Assembly: GCF_036785885.1 (NCBI RefSeq)
Contig: NC_092326.1
Coordinates: forward strand, 41,068,287 to 41,132,286
Source: Coffea arabica
Lineage: Eukaryota; Streptophyta; Magnoliopsida; Gentianales; Rubiaceae
Length of the DNA stretch: 64,000 nt
Direction of reading: 5' to 3'
Below, one piece after another: positions 42,275-53,067 of this stretch. The number at the start of each line of letters is the position of its first letter. Position 1 is the first letter of the stretch. The position numbers were made by a program, and so were the translations under genes. The notes under the pieces were generated by a model. The model saw only the letters and a program-made list of their open reading frames with translations, was not told where the DNA came from and did no database searches.

Positions 42275-43159
42275 ACAGCTCAAGAAGAAATTTAAGTCCC
42301 TCTCTAGTGGCCACTGAGCCATTGGCCCAGTGATTTTCAAAGGGTCCATTGATTGAATCAGTTTTTATGTATCTGGTTTTCCATCACCCTTCTGCCACAC
42401 AATCATACAGACGCAATCATTTTTCATGTCTTTCCTATTACTCATAATTTCCTTGATTTTTTGTTTTTTTTTGGGTGTGAACACAAAATTTGGTCCAAAC
42501 AATTTATCGTCCGATAACTACGTCAACTGAACCTAGCTAGCTGGATTGGACCACTGCGTCGTGGTTTAAGACAAACAACCATAGCAAGCCGGTCAAATTG
42601 GCACCAAGTTGGATGCTACCTCAGATTTTCAATTTTCACGAAACAAATATTCCAAAAGGGATAAAAGAAAAACGGTGATCTAATTAGCCAAAATGGAAAT
42701 TGACGCCGAAAATAAGACGAAAAATGAGAAGGTAACATAAACAAATAGATGGGGCATAGGAATGGCCACGGATCGGGTACCTTTAAAAATCTCTCTTACC
42801 TAACTCTAATTCACGTATTTAAATCCGGCATCCAATCCTACCGGATAACCTTGTGGGTTTAGCTCTCATTACCAATTCCTCTCATTTCGAATTCAGATTA
42901 CCTCTGAATAATTCAAAATTAGAGAGTCACCTTTTTGTCAAACTAAAATCAATACACATCTTGTTAAATCAACAAGCTATATATATTGAATTCTAAACTT
43001 GGGTAGAGCTATAAAAAAACTTTCAATGTTTTATAAAAAATAAATCTAACAGTCTTCCAAAAGAAGATCCAAGCAACCATCTCATATTTTTCAACAAAGA
43101 GTCGTACAAAAAGCATGACAAATAACCGTCTACAAAACAAACATTTGTACCAATTGAAT
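42275..43159. other. Intergenic, possible hAT-like end at 42757
   Basis: The phrase taggaatggccacggatcgg at 42757 resembles hAT-type termini of plants (TAGGGATGGC...). A possible partner (cattcttag read backwards at about 43540) is part of a repeated segment, so the element is not established. No coding signal. Confidence 0.25.
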
Positions 43160-43402
43160 GCAGACTAAGGCCCTGTTACAACATTTAATGGATTCAGATA
43201 TTAACATATTCAGGCCGTTTGGTAACGAAAAATTGAACATCTGAATTTTCTAAGCAAAACCTATTCCCAAAATTAAGTGATAAACTATTCACTTATAACC
43301 GAATATGATATGCGTTCAAATGTATTAGATTTAATACTTAACAATTCAATAACTTAATGGATTCAGATTTCAAATTTTAGATTTCAATCAAAGGCATCCT
43401 AA
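43160..43402. mobile_element. MITE copy C of the local family
   Basis: Starts near AAGGCCCTGTTACAACATTT and ends near AATCAAAGGCATCCTAAG. Shares CAAATGTATTAGATTTAATA and ATAACTTAATGGATTCAG with copy B almost exactly. Confidence 0.65.
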
Positions 43403-43514
43403 GAGAATAAGCAGGTTTTTTAGAGGTATTAATTCATCAATCATCTTGCCAAAACCTAACAGATTACCTATCATCATCTAATTGAATTAACTATCAGGTC
43501 AATTACCGATGGGC

Positions 43515-43607
43515 ATCGAACTTTATCCTACCCCTGCCATTCTTAGACGGGCAGTATTAGGACATTCTTAATTATAATTCAATTAAGGTGGATATCTAGT
43601 TAAACAA

Positions 43608-43638
<31 letters not shown>

Positions 43639-43835
43639 TGAGTTAGAAGCAAATAGCAAGAAGGATAGCTCATAGATAGGGAGAGAGATTCTGATCAAGT
43701 ACACATGGTATCGAATTTTACCCTACCACTGTCATCCCTTCACAGGCAGCATAAGGACATCCGTAATTATAATCCAATTAAGGGGGTATTTAGTTAAAAA
43801 AAAAATGTCATTTCCGTATATTAGAAGCAAATCGC
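43515..43835. repeat. Diverged direct repeat of about 125 bp with poly(T) and (GA)n
   Basis: A segment starting gcatcgaactttatcctacc (43515) recurs as gtatcgaattttaccctacc (43710). Both continue through aattataatccaattaagg to ttagaagcaaat(a/c)gc. A T run (43616-43639) lies between and a (GA)n tract follows at 43836-43859. Confidence 0.8.
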
Positions 43836-43859
43836 GAGAGAGAGAGAGAGAGAGAGAGA

Positions 43860-44447
43860 ACAGGCAGCGTTTGACAAAATCTGAGAAGAGTCTGAGCCAA
43901 CCACAACATCACTGAAGAAAAAGTTAAGAAAGCGAAGTACTGGAAAGCAAACGTACCAAGAGGGCATTGAGAAATTAGTATTTGCTTAATTGCGTTCACA
44001 CCTGGTGGAATTCATGGTAAAACTCCAAATATTTTAAAGCTTATCCGCTTATATATATATACGTACGAGAAGAAGAGGAGCACTAGACACCAGAGACACC
44101 AGGTAGATTCATCCCAAGTCACGCCCTCACCACGCAGAGCGACTACCCTCCTTCCTTCTTCCACGTTTCTTCTTCTTGACTTCTTCACTGCCATTTGACT
44201 CTACGATCATTCAAATTTACAACTTCATTACTATCAAGGTTGGCTCAGTCGCCAAACAAAACCAAGATCTTCAGCGTTCCACCTATATTATAAAGCTAAA
44301 GACCACCCTCTTTTACGTAAAGCTTCAATTTTTCTCCATCTGTGGTACTGTGAGGATTCAACATTTTCTCAATTTGTGATTAATAGCCCAAAACTCTGCC
44401 CTGAAAGTTCCCTACTAATTCCATCTTGCACCAGCTTTTCAGGTGAA
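43860..44447 (+). promoter_or_regulatory. Promoter and leader of the third PPERGQIK gene
   Basis: TATA-like tatatatatata at 44050-44061 and a CT-rich leader precede the gene. A tttcag acceptor-like motif lies just before the start codon, hinting at a 5'UTR intron. Not proven. Confidence 0.35.
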
Positions 44448-44696
44448 ATGGAGAATGAAGGAGCTAAAGACGTGAAACAATGCAACAAGCTGGAGAAACA
44501 ACAACGGGTTGCTCATCCCCCTAAGAGGGGCCAGATCAAGGCCAAAATAGTCGGGGACTTGGCCGAGGCCGTCAGCAACATGTCCAAGGGATTGCGTTTA
44601 TTTCACTCCCGAGATAGCCAGGGTGATCATGACAAGACCTCTGCTTCAGCCACAGCTAGCTCATCACCACCAAATTTCACTGATTCAGCGCGTTGA
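44448..44696 (+). CDS. PPERGQIK-family small plant protein (82 residues), third copy
   Basis: Starts MENEGAKDVKQCNKLEKQQR at the first ATG in frame. The core is PPKRGQIKAKIVGDLAEAVS, followed by NMSKGLRLFHSRD and a Ser/Ala-rich tail ending FTDSAR. Only the core resembles the other two copies, so it is the most diverged member. No targeting signal. Function unknown to me. Confidence 0.75.
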   Translation: MENEGAKDVKQCNKLEKQQRVAHPPKRGQIKAKIVGDLAEAVSNMSKGLRLFHSRDSQGDHDKTSASATASSSPPNFTDSAR

Positions 44697-44883
44697 ATTT
44701 CTCATCGTGCCGGGATTTTATTGTTATTGACGAGGCGCTTATATATGACTTCTGGTCACTAGCTAACCCACAGATTTCTGGATTGTTGCGATGTGTTTTT
44801 GTTAGGAAGGATCATTCTCCCTTGATGATCCGTTAATCTTGTTTTCGAGCTGATTAATATAGGGTAACATAATTTTTTATAGG

Positions 44884-45162
44884 AGCAAATTATCTAGATA
44901 GCCACTGAATTTTTTGAATAGTTGAGTTTTAGCCATTCAACTATTAATAGAGTGTATAAATTTTGGGTCATTCCGTCTGATTTCTGGCAGATCTAAGCAC
45001 GATTTTATGAGATATTAGATCTTTCAGAGTTAACAATGGAATTAGATGGAATGATCCAAAATTTATATATTTAATAATTTAATAAAAAAATTCTATTAAA
45101 AATTGAATGGTTAGAACTCAACCTTTTAAAAAGTTCAGTGGCTATCTGTATAATTTGCTCTA
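44884..45162. mobile_element. Small MITE with inverted ends
   Basis: Left end gagcaaattatctagatagc and right end gctatctgtataatttgctc are inverted copies. Inside them, gaattttttgaatagttgag and ctcaaccttttaaaaagttc also pair. About 279 bp, no coding capacity. Target duplication not resolved (a tagg/tatg context). Confidence 0.7.
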
Positions 45163-45822
45163 TGTCATGGCCATCTATGTAGTGTCTTTTTTTTAAAGGT
45201 ATAAAGTTGGTGCCATTGGTTGATTATGATTCTTCTTGATTTCTCAGTGCAGATTTGGTCACTTCCTTTTTATTTCATTACAATTTTTTAGATTTTTTTT
45301 TTTGGGGTCCTAATTATAAGTACCCTGTAAGCAGCTAATGTTCATGGGCATGTTTTGTCCGTGATAATAATAATCAGAGCTGAAACTATCCAAAATTTAA
45401 AGATATTAATATTGCATGGTCACTACTCATAAATGTATTAGTGATTCTAAGTTCTCGTTGGACCGCTTGCTTTCAACTGATAACTAGTTTTGAGTATGGT
45501 CAAACCTTATTCCTACAGTCATCACAATGATGAATGATCAAATCAAATTCGGCCCAAATTCTTGACAGAAGATAAATAACAAGTACTGAAGAGCAAAACG
45601 TAAACGGGCTTCAATTTCACTTAGTTATCTTTCCTTTTCATTTGAGAGTTTTGAGACTCTTGATCCGAGTTTAAAGACATTGCAAAACTTCAATCCAGTT
45701 TTTGTGCCCCAGTTGATAGTGGAAAGTTCACTTTGGACTGAAGTCGAAAGTTGCGCAAAGCTTTTTCTTTTCTTTTTTTTTTCTTATTTTTTGGTGGTCT
45801 AAACCCACTTTTTTTTTATTGA

Positions 45823-45905
45823 ATTTTTTTTTTTTTACGCAAGTCGGAGGTTTCGAACCTGATATCTCTCGTTTACACTCCCTCCTCTCGTAACACCGAC
45901 ACACT
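45823..45905 (-). mobile_element. Truncated SINE-like sequence
   Basis: Read on the minus strand there is a B-box-like GGTTCGAAACC followed by CTCCGACTTGCG and an A tail. A more worn relative lies at 62935-63000. The A-box half is not evident. Confidence 0.4.
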
Positions 45906-46478
45906 CCTCTCCCAAGATCTAGAACTGCTTTATGTAAATGTTGTTGATCATAAGACCGATATTTACCAAATTTTAGAATTAAACTGTAACTCATTTCCAG
46001 AGTTATTATTATCTAAGACTCAAGAATCAGCATGATAAGTAGTTGCTTTAGAAATTGAGACAATGGCAACGTACTAGTTATGATCCATGTTTAATTTTCA
46101 ACTCTTATCATCATATGTTAAGCAAAATGTCCCATTTTAATATCAACTTTTTGAGTCTCAAAAAAAGAAGAAGAAGAAGAAAATCCTACAACGCCAGATG
46201 AAGTATCTCACATCAAGAAGAGAGGAAGGAAAAGAATGAAATATAACCCTCGGTCTATTGGATTATTAATAATTTTAAATTAATCATTTTGAATTCGTAA
46301 TTTCAGTAATAAAATATTGGCAGAATTTCTTTACAGACCCAAAAGAAAAGGCTTTCTTGGCCCATGAGGACTTGGCTCGAACTGCATGCATGTGCTTTTT
46401 GATCGGAGGCCCATTTAAGTTGATCACATAAAAATACAGTTAGAAGAAATTAGAGAGTTAACCAATCAAATCCCAGAA

Positions 46479-49400
46479 ATGAGGTTCAGATTTCAACCGC
46501 CAGTTCAACTGTCGTCGTCAGGACACCATCTCCTTCCACTTCCAACTCCTCCGCCATTTTTGTCTTCATCACCATCTCTCTCCACCTGCTCAATCTCCCA
46601 TCACCACCGGTTAATGTTCTCCACATTTTTACTGCTTGGTACTACTACTCCTATGACTCTGGAGAAAACAGCTGTGAATTTGTTGTCGTTTTGGAATTGT
46701 CACAGCAGCAGCAGGTGCACAAGTTCATTTGGAATAGCGTTTGATATAGATGGAGTCATCCTCCGCGGCCAAAACCCCATTGGAAATTCTCCCGCCGCTC
46801 TTAAAAGATTGTGTCATGATTATTCCGGTAAAACTAAATTGCCTTCTACTTTCTTACTTCTTCCCCGTCTTTTTTGAATTAGTTTTCTTGAATTTTGTTT
46901 CAATTCTGCTTTTGGAACTATTAGCTTTATACATTTTGCTTACAGTCCAAAGTGCCATCGAATATTACGGAATTTTGACAATTTGAGCCTGGAAAGAGAT
47001 CCCATTTTTTTATTTATGTGGAAAAATATATCTTCTCATTTGCGGTGGCCTTTTCTGTCCTTTATCATCATTCATCTCCCCAGAATGCATATCAACTTTC
47101 TTCTTACACTGCTTAAAAACAATCAAATCATACAAAATTTGGATTTTTTTTTTTTGAAAAATTCTGTGTCACATCAGTCATGATGAAGACTAGTACCTGT
47201 TTTGCTTCCCACCGTTTTTATGTTAATGCTTTAATGATGTAATGAAGCTGATAACTGCTTCTATTTCAGGGAACTTGAAGATCCCCTTTCTGTTTCTCAC
47301 AAATGGTGAGTATTTTGGGATTCTTTTTCTTTTTCTTTTTTTTTTTAACCTGAGCATTCAGCTGTTTTAGATAAGTGTGGATGTAAGATGATAGGAACAA
47401 ATTTGAAGCGATTCTTCAAGTTAAAAGCTCTCCACAAAGAGGAACCATAAGATGAAATATCTGACTTCAATGCAATAATGTCAAAGTAGTTCTGAGTACT
47501 CATGATTGATGTGCATAATGAATTTTCCTGTAATAACACAGTCTTTTACATGGTGCTGCATAAGTGTCAATTGGGTAAATGATCCATTTATTTGGCTTTG
47601 TAGGAGGTGGCACCCCAGAGTCTAGAAGAGCCATTGAGATGAGTCAACTCCTAGGCGTCAAAATTTTACCATCTCAAGTAATCTTTGAACAATTTTCCGC
47701 TGTCACCATGGATTAGATGTTTATTTTTCTATTCATTTTGAACATGTGACATTACATTTGCATGATGTTGTGAATTGGAAGTCATTATAGCGTCAAAGGG
47801 GGGCAAGCTCCCTGTTCAGTTTTGTACCTTGCGGATTTACAATGTATAGATGAATAATTTACTTTTTCATTTTAAATTGATTAAGCTTATATGAAATGGT
47901 AATATTAATTGCTCTTCTGCTCCTTTCTGGCATGTTCATATATCTATGCATTTTTTTCTGGTTTTCTTGGTGAAATCCACTTTTTTCGCCATGGAAAAGC
48001 TTTCTATATTGACATTCGATACAGGTTGTACAGGGGCATTCATCTTTTAGAAGCTTGCTGAACAGGTAGATATGTAATTCATTGAGCTTCACTTCGTTTA
48101 ACTTTCCCGTACATTCCCTTCATTTGTATCTCGCATTCTCCTATTTATCCAGGTTTGAAAATGATTTCATTGTTGCAACTGGAAAAGGGGAACCTGAACT
48201 GGTGATGTCTGAGTATGGTTTCAGGAAAGTTGTAGCATCATATTTCAACATGATGCTTTCGTATTTTAGTATCCAATGCAGTCTGGATTTTTTTATATCT
48301 GCTCAATTAAATTGGTCTATAATTTGAAAATATGTCCAGAAATGTTATCTCACTGGACGACTATGCATCATACTTTGATAATATTGATCCTGTAGCTCAG
48401 TACAAAAGCTGGAAAGTTAGGCAGGAATCAAATATGCTACCATTTTCAATGAAGTCAATTCAAGATGTTTCCCTCGACAGAGTAAAGGCTGCATTTATTG
48501 TTAGTGATCCTGTTGACTGGGGGAGAGATATTCAGGTGTATGATCAATTTTCTTTCTAGATATGGATTGCATGTGTACCTTTTGCCCCTCGGCTACTTAT
48601 AACTGTAATTGTGTGAGCAGATTATATTTTAACTTGATTTCTATTGCAGTGAGTTCACAGATATGACTGCATTATCATGTTAAATTTTCTGCTAGAACCT
48701 ACACTAGTAACTATCATGTAGTGAATAATTTTGAGTCTGTACCAAGCAATGAATCATGACTGGAAGTGTAAATATGGTCGTAATAACCAGTGCCAGTGAC
48801 GCTTAAGCTGTGGAATTTAATGCCTCCAGAATGGTTTTTCTTCAATATGCTTGCAAAGGATAGCTTGGCCACACTAGAGTAGTAATGGCCCCAGCTTCAA
48901 TCCATTGCAAGGATTACAAGTTTATCTTTGCTATTAGCTGCTTAAATCACCTAATGATCTTATGTGGTGATGAAGATGGAAAAGGAAGAAAAAAGAGATG
49001 ACAGAAGTTCTAATCTAGTTAGGAAGGGAACATCAAGGCAAGAAACAAAGCATGGATACTTCAGACACCAAAAATTTTTCTTGTAATTTCTTTCCAGTGA
49101 CAAGTCATAAGCCTTGCTTTCGCTTTGTCTTTTTCCTGTCGAATACTTCATTGCTCACTTATGCCAACGGATACGTTAAAATATAGACAAAATAAGATGT
49201 GATGCAACTATAGCTAAACACGGCTAGTTTTGAGATACACGAGTCTTTGTTCTTTACCTTTACATTGGTTATTCTTTCTTCAATCTTTTCCTGTAATCGC
49301 TGTTTTCCTTGTTTGATGTTTCTCATAAGTAGCAAAAATTTGGGTCGTTAGTCCTTGTGGGTCTACTAATTGATGCATTAGGTTCTATGTGACATTTTAT

Positions 49401-51089
49401 CCTCTAGAGGTCTTCTTGGAGGGGAGGAAGAACATCAGCCACCGCTATTTTTTGCTGCTGATGATCTTCAGTATCAGGTAACTGATTTCCTTCATGTGAT
49501 GTTTGCTTTTAGTTATGTTCGAAAAGTTACTCCTGTCGCTGTAGATAGTCTTTCCTTTCACTAAGGAGATACTGATAATGCATTAATCTAGGACAGGCTG
49601 CATTTCCTTCCGAGCGTCTTGGCATAGGTGCATTCAGAATTGCCCTTGAGAGTGTCTTCAACAGGTGAGCGTAGAGAACCTGCTGTCAAGAAGTAGTAGT
49701 TTTTAAGTACCTGTCCAGAGAACCTGAAGACATTCTCACCAATGCAATTTGGGTCAGAATTTCTCTCTTTTTTTTCATTATATGATATGAAAACTCATTA
49801 AGTACATGTTCCGTGCAGAATTCACGACAAGCCGCTGGAGTGTACAGTTTTTGGGAAGCCAAATCCATTTGTTTTTAGGAATGCTGAAGCTATTTTAAGG
49901 CATATTTGGGCATTCTCATGTCATGGTAATGCCATTAGGCCGGAAGATGAAGACTCGTCGTCACATTCTTTTAAGACCCTCTATATGATTGGTGACAATC
50001 CTTTAGTAGACATCAAGGGGGCATTACAGGTTTGTTTCTGTAACAGTACTCTCTAATCTCAGCTATGCAAAAATTGATGTTTGAAACCAAGTGACATTGG
50101 TCTCTCTTCTCAGTTCTTTTCTTTACCCTTTGAATTCTCAGGCAGGACATCCTTGGTTTTCAATTTTGACTAGAACAGGTGTTTTTAGGCAAACGGAAAA
50201 CCATCCTGAATATCCAGCTGACGTGGTAAGTCTGATGATGATACATTCAATAGATTTCAGTTGTGGTGCTTGATGAGCTAAATCGTTTTGCTGGCTTTTG
50301 GAACAGACTGTTACGGGACACTTGACACGAAAATTAACATCTACTATCGTTATTTTGATATGATGAACTGCAATGTGCAAAAACTCTTGTTTTGGTACAC
50401 TAGTCAATAAGGATAAAGATTGAGTGCCTGAATTATACAACCTCAATTATGAGGATAGAGTTTGAGCGCCCGAATTATGCAGTTCATTATGCGTTTGCAT
50501 TGGCCATTTTTTGAAAAACAAGATTTTCATATACAATGCTCTAGTAATATTGGTCATTTTTTGAAAAACAAGAGATTTTCATGTACAATGCTACAGTAAT
50601 ACACAAACAAAAACAACCTTAAAAACAGCCTAAAAAATAATCTCATCTACAGTAAAACTTTTTCACCCACGTTGCTACACAGTAAAATATTTCAAAAACA
50701 CCCTCAAAAATATCTAATCCTGAACGGAGACGAAACTGTGATTCTTACTGACATATCCACATAATTCCACATTCAGCTTTACCTGATTGATTCAGCTTAA
50801 TGGCCCCAGAGATCTTCCAATAAACCCTGAATATTCATCTGAAGTTCAGCTTACCTTTTGCTGTTTATCCTTTTTGGTTTCTTTGACATTACATTAAGAA
50901 TACATCCACCATGACATGAACCAAATTGGTGAACTGTTTCGTTCAAAAGATAAGCAAATACTTCAACTGTGACCCAGTCAATCTCCTGTGCAGTTGCCGA
51001 CTATGTGTGAATTTTGATTGGCTACACAGGTGGTTGATACAGTGGCAGAGGCGGTTGATTTCATTTTGGAAAGAGAGAGTGCTTCTTAA
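46479..51089 (+). CDS. HAD-superfamily hydrolase, CECR5/YKR070W-like
   Basis: Eleven exons: 46479-46827, 47270-47305, 47604-47677, 48025-48065, 48153-48224, 48340-48535, 49382-49477, 49597-49664, 49819-50029, 50142-50225 and 51030-51089, giving 428 residues. HAD subfamily IIA proteins dephosphorylate small substrates; relatives such as human CECR5/HDHD5 are mitochondrial and of unknown substrate. Motif I is FGIAFDIDGVILRG (nucleophile Asp), motif II FLFLTNGGGTPES, motif III Lys in VFGKPNPFVFRN and motif IV MIGDNPLVDIKGA. The N-terminus is Ser/Pro-rich and may target an organelle. All introns are GT-AG except after exon 5, where the donor reads CAG|gaaagt. The reading frame demands that junction, so this is either a rare GA-AG intron or a splice-site mutation. 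Confidence 0.88.
50500..50601. repeat. About 51-bp tandem duplication in the last HAD intron
   Basis: Two adjacent units, each with TTGG(C/T)CATTTTTTGAAAAAC, then GATTTTCAT and ACAATGCT, within the intron before the final exon. Confidence 0.8.
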
Positions 51090-51723
51090 TTAGTTGGAAG
51101 CCAAAGTTTGATGCTTTGCCCAATCCATCTTCTTCAGCACGTTCTTTACTTTCCAGTTCAGTGCAGCAGACTTTGCATTCACGATTATCAATTCAGACCA
51201 CAAACTATTCTCCACTCAGTCCCTGTGGAATACTTGCAATTGAATTTCGATACCATAAGCAGTTGTCGTACACTTCTGCTCACAGTTCAGCAGCTCATGG
51301 AAACTAAGCTGTGCTGCGCGCCAGCATTTTGATCCGATAACTTTTTTCTGTTTTTACTGTTTTCTGTCATACGTATCTATGGTCTCTCCAGGATGCGAAA
51401 ATAATCTGTGCAAGTCAATTTTTGCAGTCAATAACGACACTTGTAGTTGTTGTAGGACGTTTTCAGCAAAGGCAAACCAATAAAATTTAAGAAAGAAAGT
51501 TGTTTTTTTTATCTCTCAAGTTAAATAGCTTCAGAAATATGCAAGATATAATTGCAGGAACAAAAAGAATTTAAAATTATAATCCTTTGTAAAAGTTATT
51601 CAATTTTAAATTACCTTAATTCCAACCAGATAGAACCTAAATTTTTGTTTGATTCGATAAAAAAATATATATATGACTTTATTATGTGTAATACTACAAC
51701 TTTTTGATGTAGGCTTTCTTCCA

Positions 51724-51756
<33 letters not shown>

Positions 51757-52356
51757 TATGCTTTACTATCATACCATGATAAAGCTACTTAAAGCATATT
51801 CCCCAGTCTTAGATGTAACTATTATTTAGGAGAAAATAATAATGGGAGTGTTTGGATACAAAACTTTTCCAAAATAATATTTCGCTTATATCATAAACAC
51901 ATTTTCCAACCCATCTTTTTATATTCCCAACCATCTTTTTATCTCACATACATCACATCACAAAAAGTGCTACAGTAATTATTCCAAATAATATTTCAAA
52001 TAATACCCTATCCAAATAATAATAGTACTTTTCGTGCCTTCTTTTGCATTAGATGAAGTTTAAGAAGCATTTGAGATGTTTTTGAGAAGCGCTAATATCA
52101 TTTCCCAAATTGACTTGAAGAGGATTGGATCAATTTCAGGAAACAAGTTTTGAAAAGTTAAGGAAATTGTGCTAAAGTTAATTCATATAAAAGTTTGGGG
52201 TAAATGGAGAAAAATGATAAGAATTGATTCGTTAAACGCAGCCGTTTCAGGCCGCTTCCCCCAGCCAAAAGAAAGGATAAGGTGAACAATCTCAGACTCA
52301 GACCCGAAACATTACTGAACCGTTTCAGCAACAAAAAGGCCACAAATCCTCTGGAA
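51090..52356. other. Intergenic with microsatellite at 51723-51758
   Basis: Downstream of the HAD gene. Contains a compound (TA)n(CA)n tract and AT-rich DNA. The leader of the next gene begins in the last 150 bp. No other gene seen. Confidence 0.45.
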
Positions 52357-53067
52357 ATGGAGGCCAATCTCCTCACCTTACCTTCTTCCAGACCCCCAAC
52401 ACCCACCCTCCCATCCAATTCCCACAATGTTTCTCTAAAATACCACTTCAGAAACCCCTTCCTCACCACGCACCACCACCACCACCACTGCCGCCGCCCA
52501 AAGTTCGCACCTTTAACAATCCGCTCAGCCATCAGCAGAACCAAGAAAGAAGAAACTGTTGAATCAGTCAAACGACAGCTTCAAGGTTGCTATCTCATCG
52601 CTGGCATTGGCTATAAAGGCTTTACCGTGAAACAATTTCAAGAACTTAGAAGGCAACTCCCAGAATCCTCGAAACTTCTCGTTGCTAAAAACACTCTTGT
52701 TTATAAAGCCATTGAAGGGACTCAGTGGGAAGCACTGAAGCCATGCATGAAGGGAATGAATGCTTGGTTATTTGTCCATAGTGAAGAAATCCCAGCTGCA
52801 ATAAAGCCTTACAGGGAGTTTCAGAGGGAGCAAAAGTTGGAAGGGAATGATTTTACTGGGGCTGTTTTTGAAGGGAAGTTGTATGGGCCTGAGGAGTTTA
52901 AGGCCTTGGAATCTTTACCATCAAGAGCTGAAATTTATGCTAAGATTCTGGGATCGCTCAAGGGTCCTGCATCTGCTGTTGTTGGAACTTTGCAGGCCCC
53001 TGCTAGGAATTTGGTTATGACGCTACAGGCTTATGTGAAGAAGTTGGAGGAGGAGGGTGGTAGTTGA
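52357..53067 (+). CDS. RPL10: Chloroplast 50S ribosomal protein L10
   Basis: Intronless, 236 residues. bL10 forms the base of the L7/L12 stalk of the plastid ribosome, where translation factors bind. The first about 60 residues are a Ser/Thr/Pro/His-rich transit peptide (MEANLLTLPSSRPPTPTLPS, with a run of six His). The L10 domain begins TKKEETVESVKRQLQGCYLI and includes KLLVAKNTLVYKAIEG, LKPCMKGMNAWLFVHSEEIP and SRAEIYAKILGSLKGPASAV. The end (LQAYVKKLEEEGGS) is the helix that carries L7/L12 dimers. The ATG at 52357 is chosen because it begins a typical transit peptide; no ATG lies upstream in frame close by. Confidence 0.95.
   Translation: MEANLLTLPSSRPPTPTLPSNSHNVSLKYHFRNPFLTTHHHHHHCRRPKFAPLTIRSAISRTKKEETVESVKRQLQGCYLIAGIGYKGFTVKQFQELRRQLPESSKLLVAKNTLVYKAIEGTQWEALKPCMKGMNAWLFVHSEEIPAAIKPYREFQREQKLEGNDFTGAVFEGKLYGPEEFKALESLPSRAEIYAKILGSLKGPASAVVGTLQAPARNLVMTLQAYVKKLEEEGGS

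Larger units (their letters stand above)
44697..46478. other. Intergenic, repeats only
   Basis: Contains an inverted pair around 44888-44990 and 45060-45150 (gagcaaattatctagatagcc against ggctatctgtataatttgctc), which is likely a small MITE of about 280 bp. A SINE-like piece at 45823-45905 is described separately. No gene. Confidence 0.45.

Noticed and set aside
42757-43549. Complete hAT element enclosing MITE copy C
   Set aside because: The putative right end belongs to a segment that is repeated at 43710, and the 8-bp flanks do not match well.
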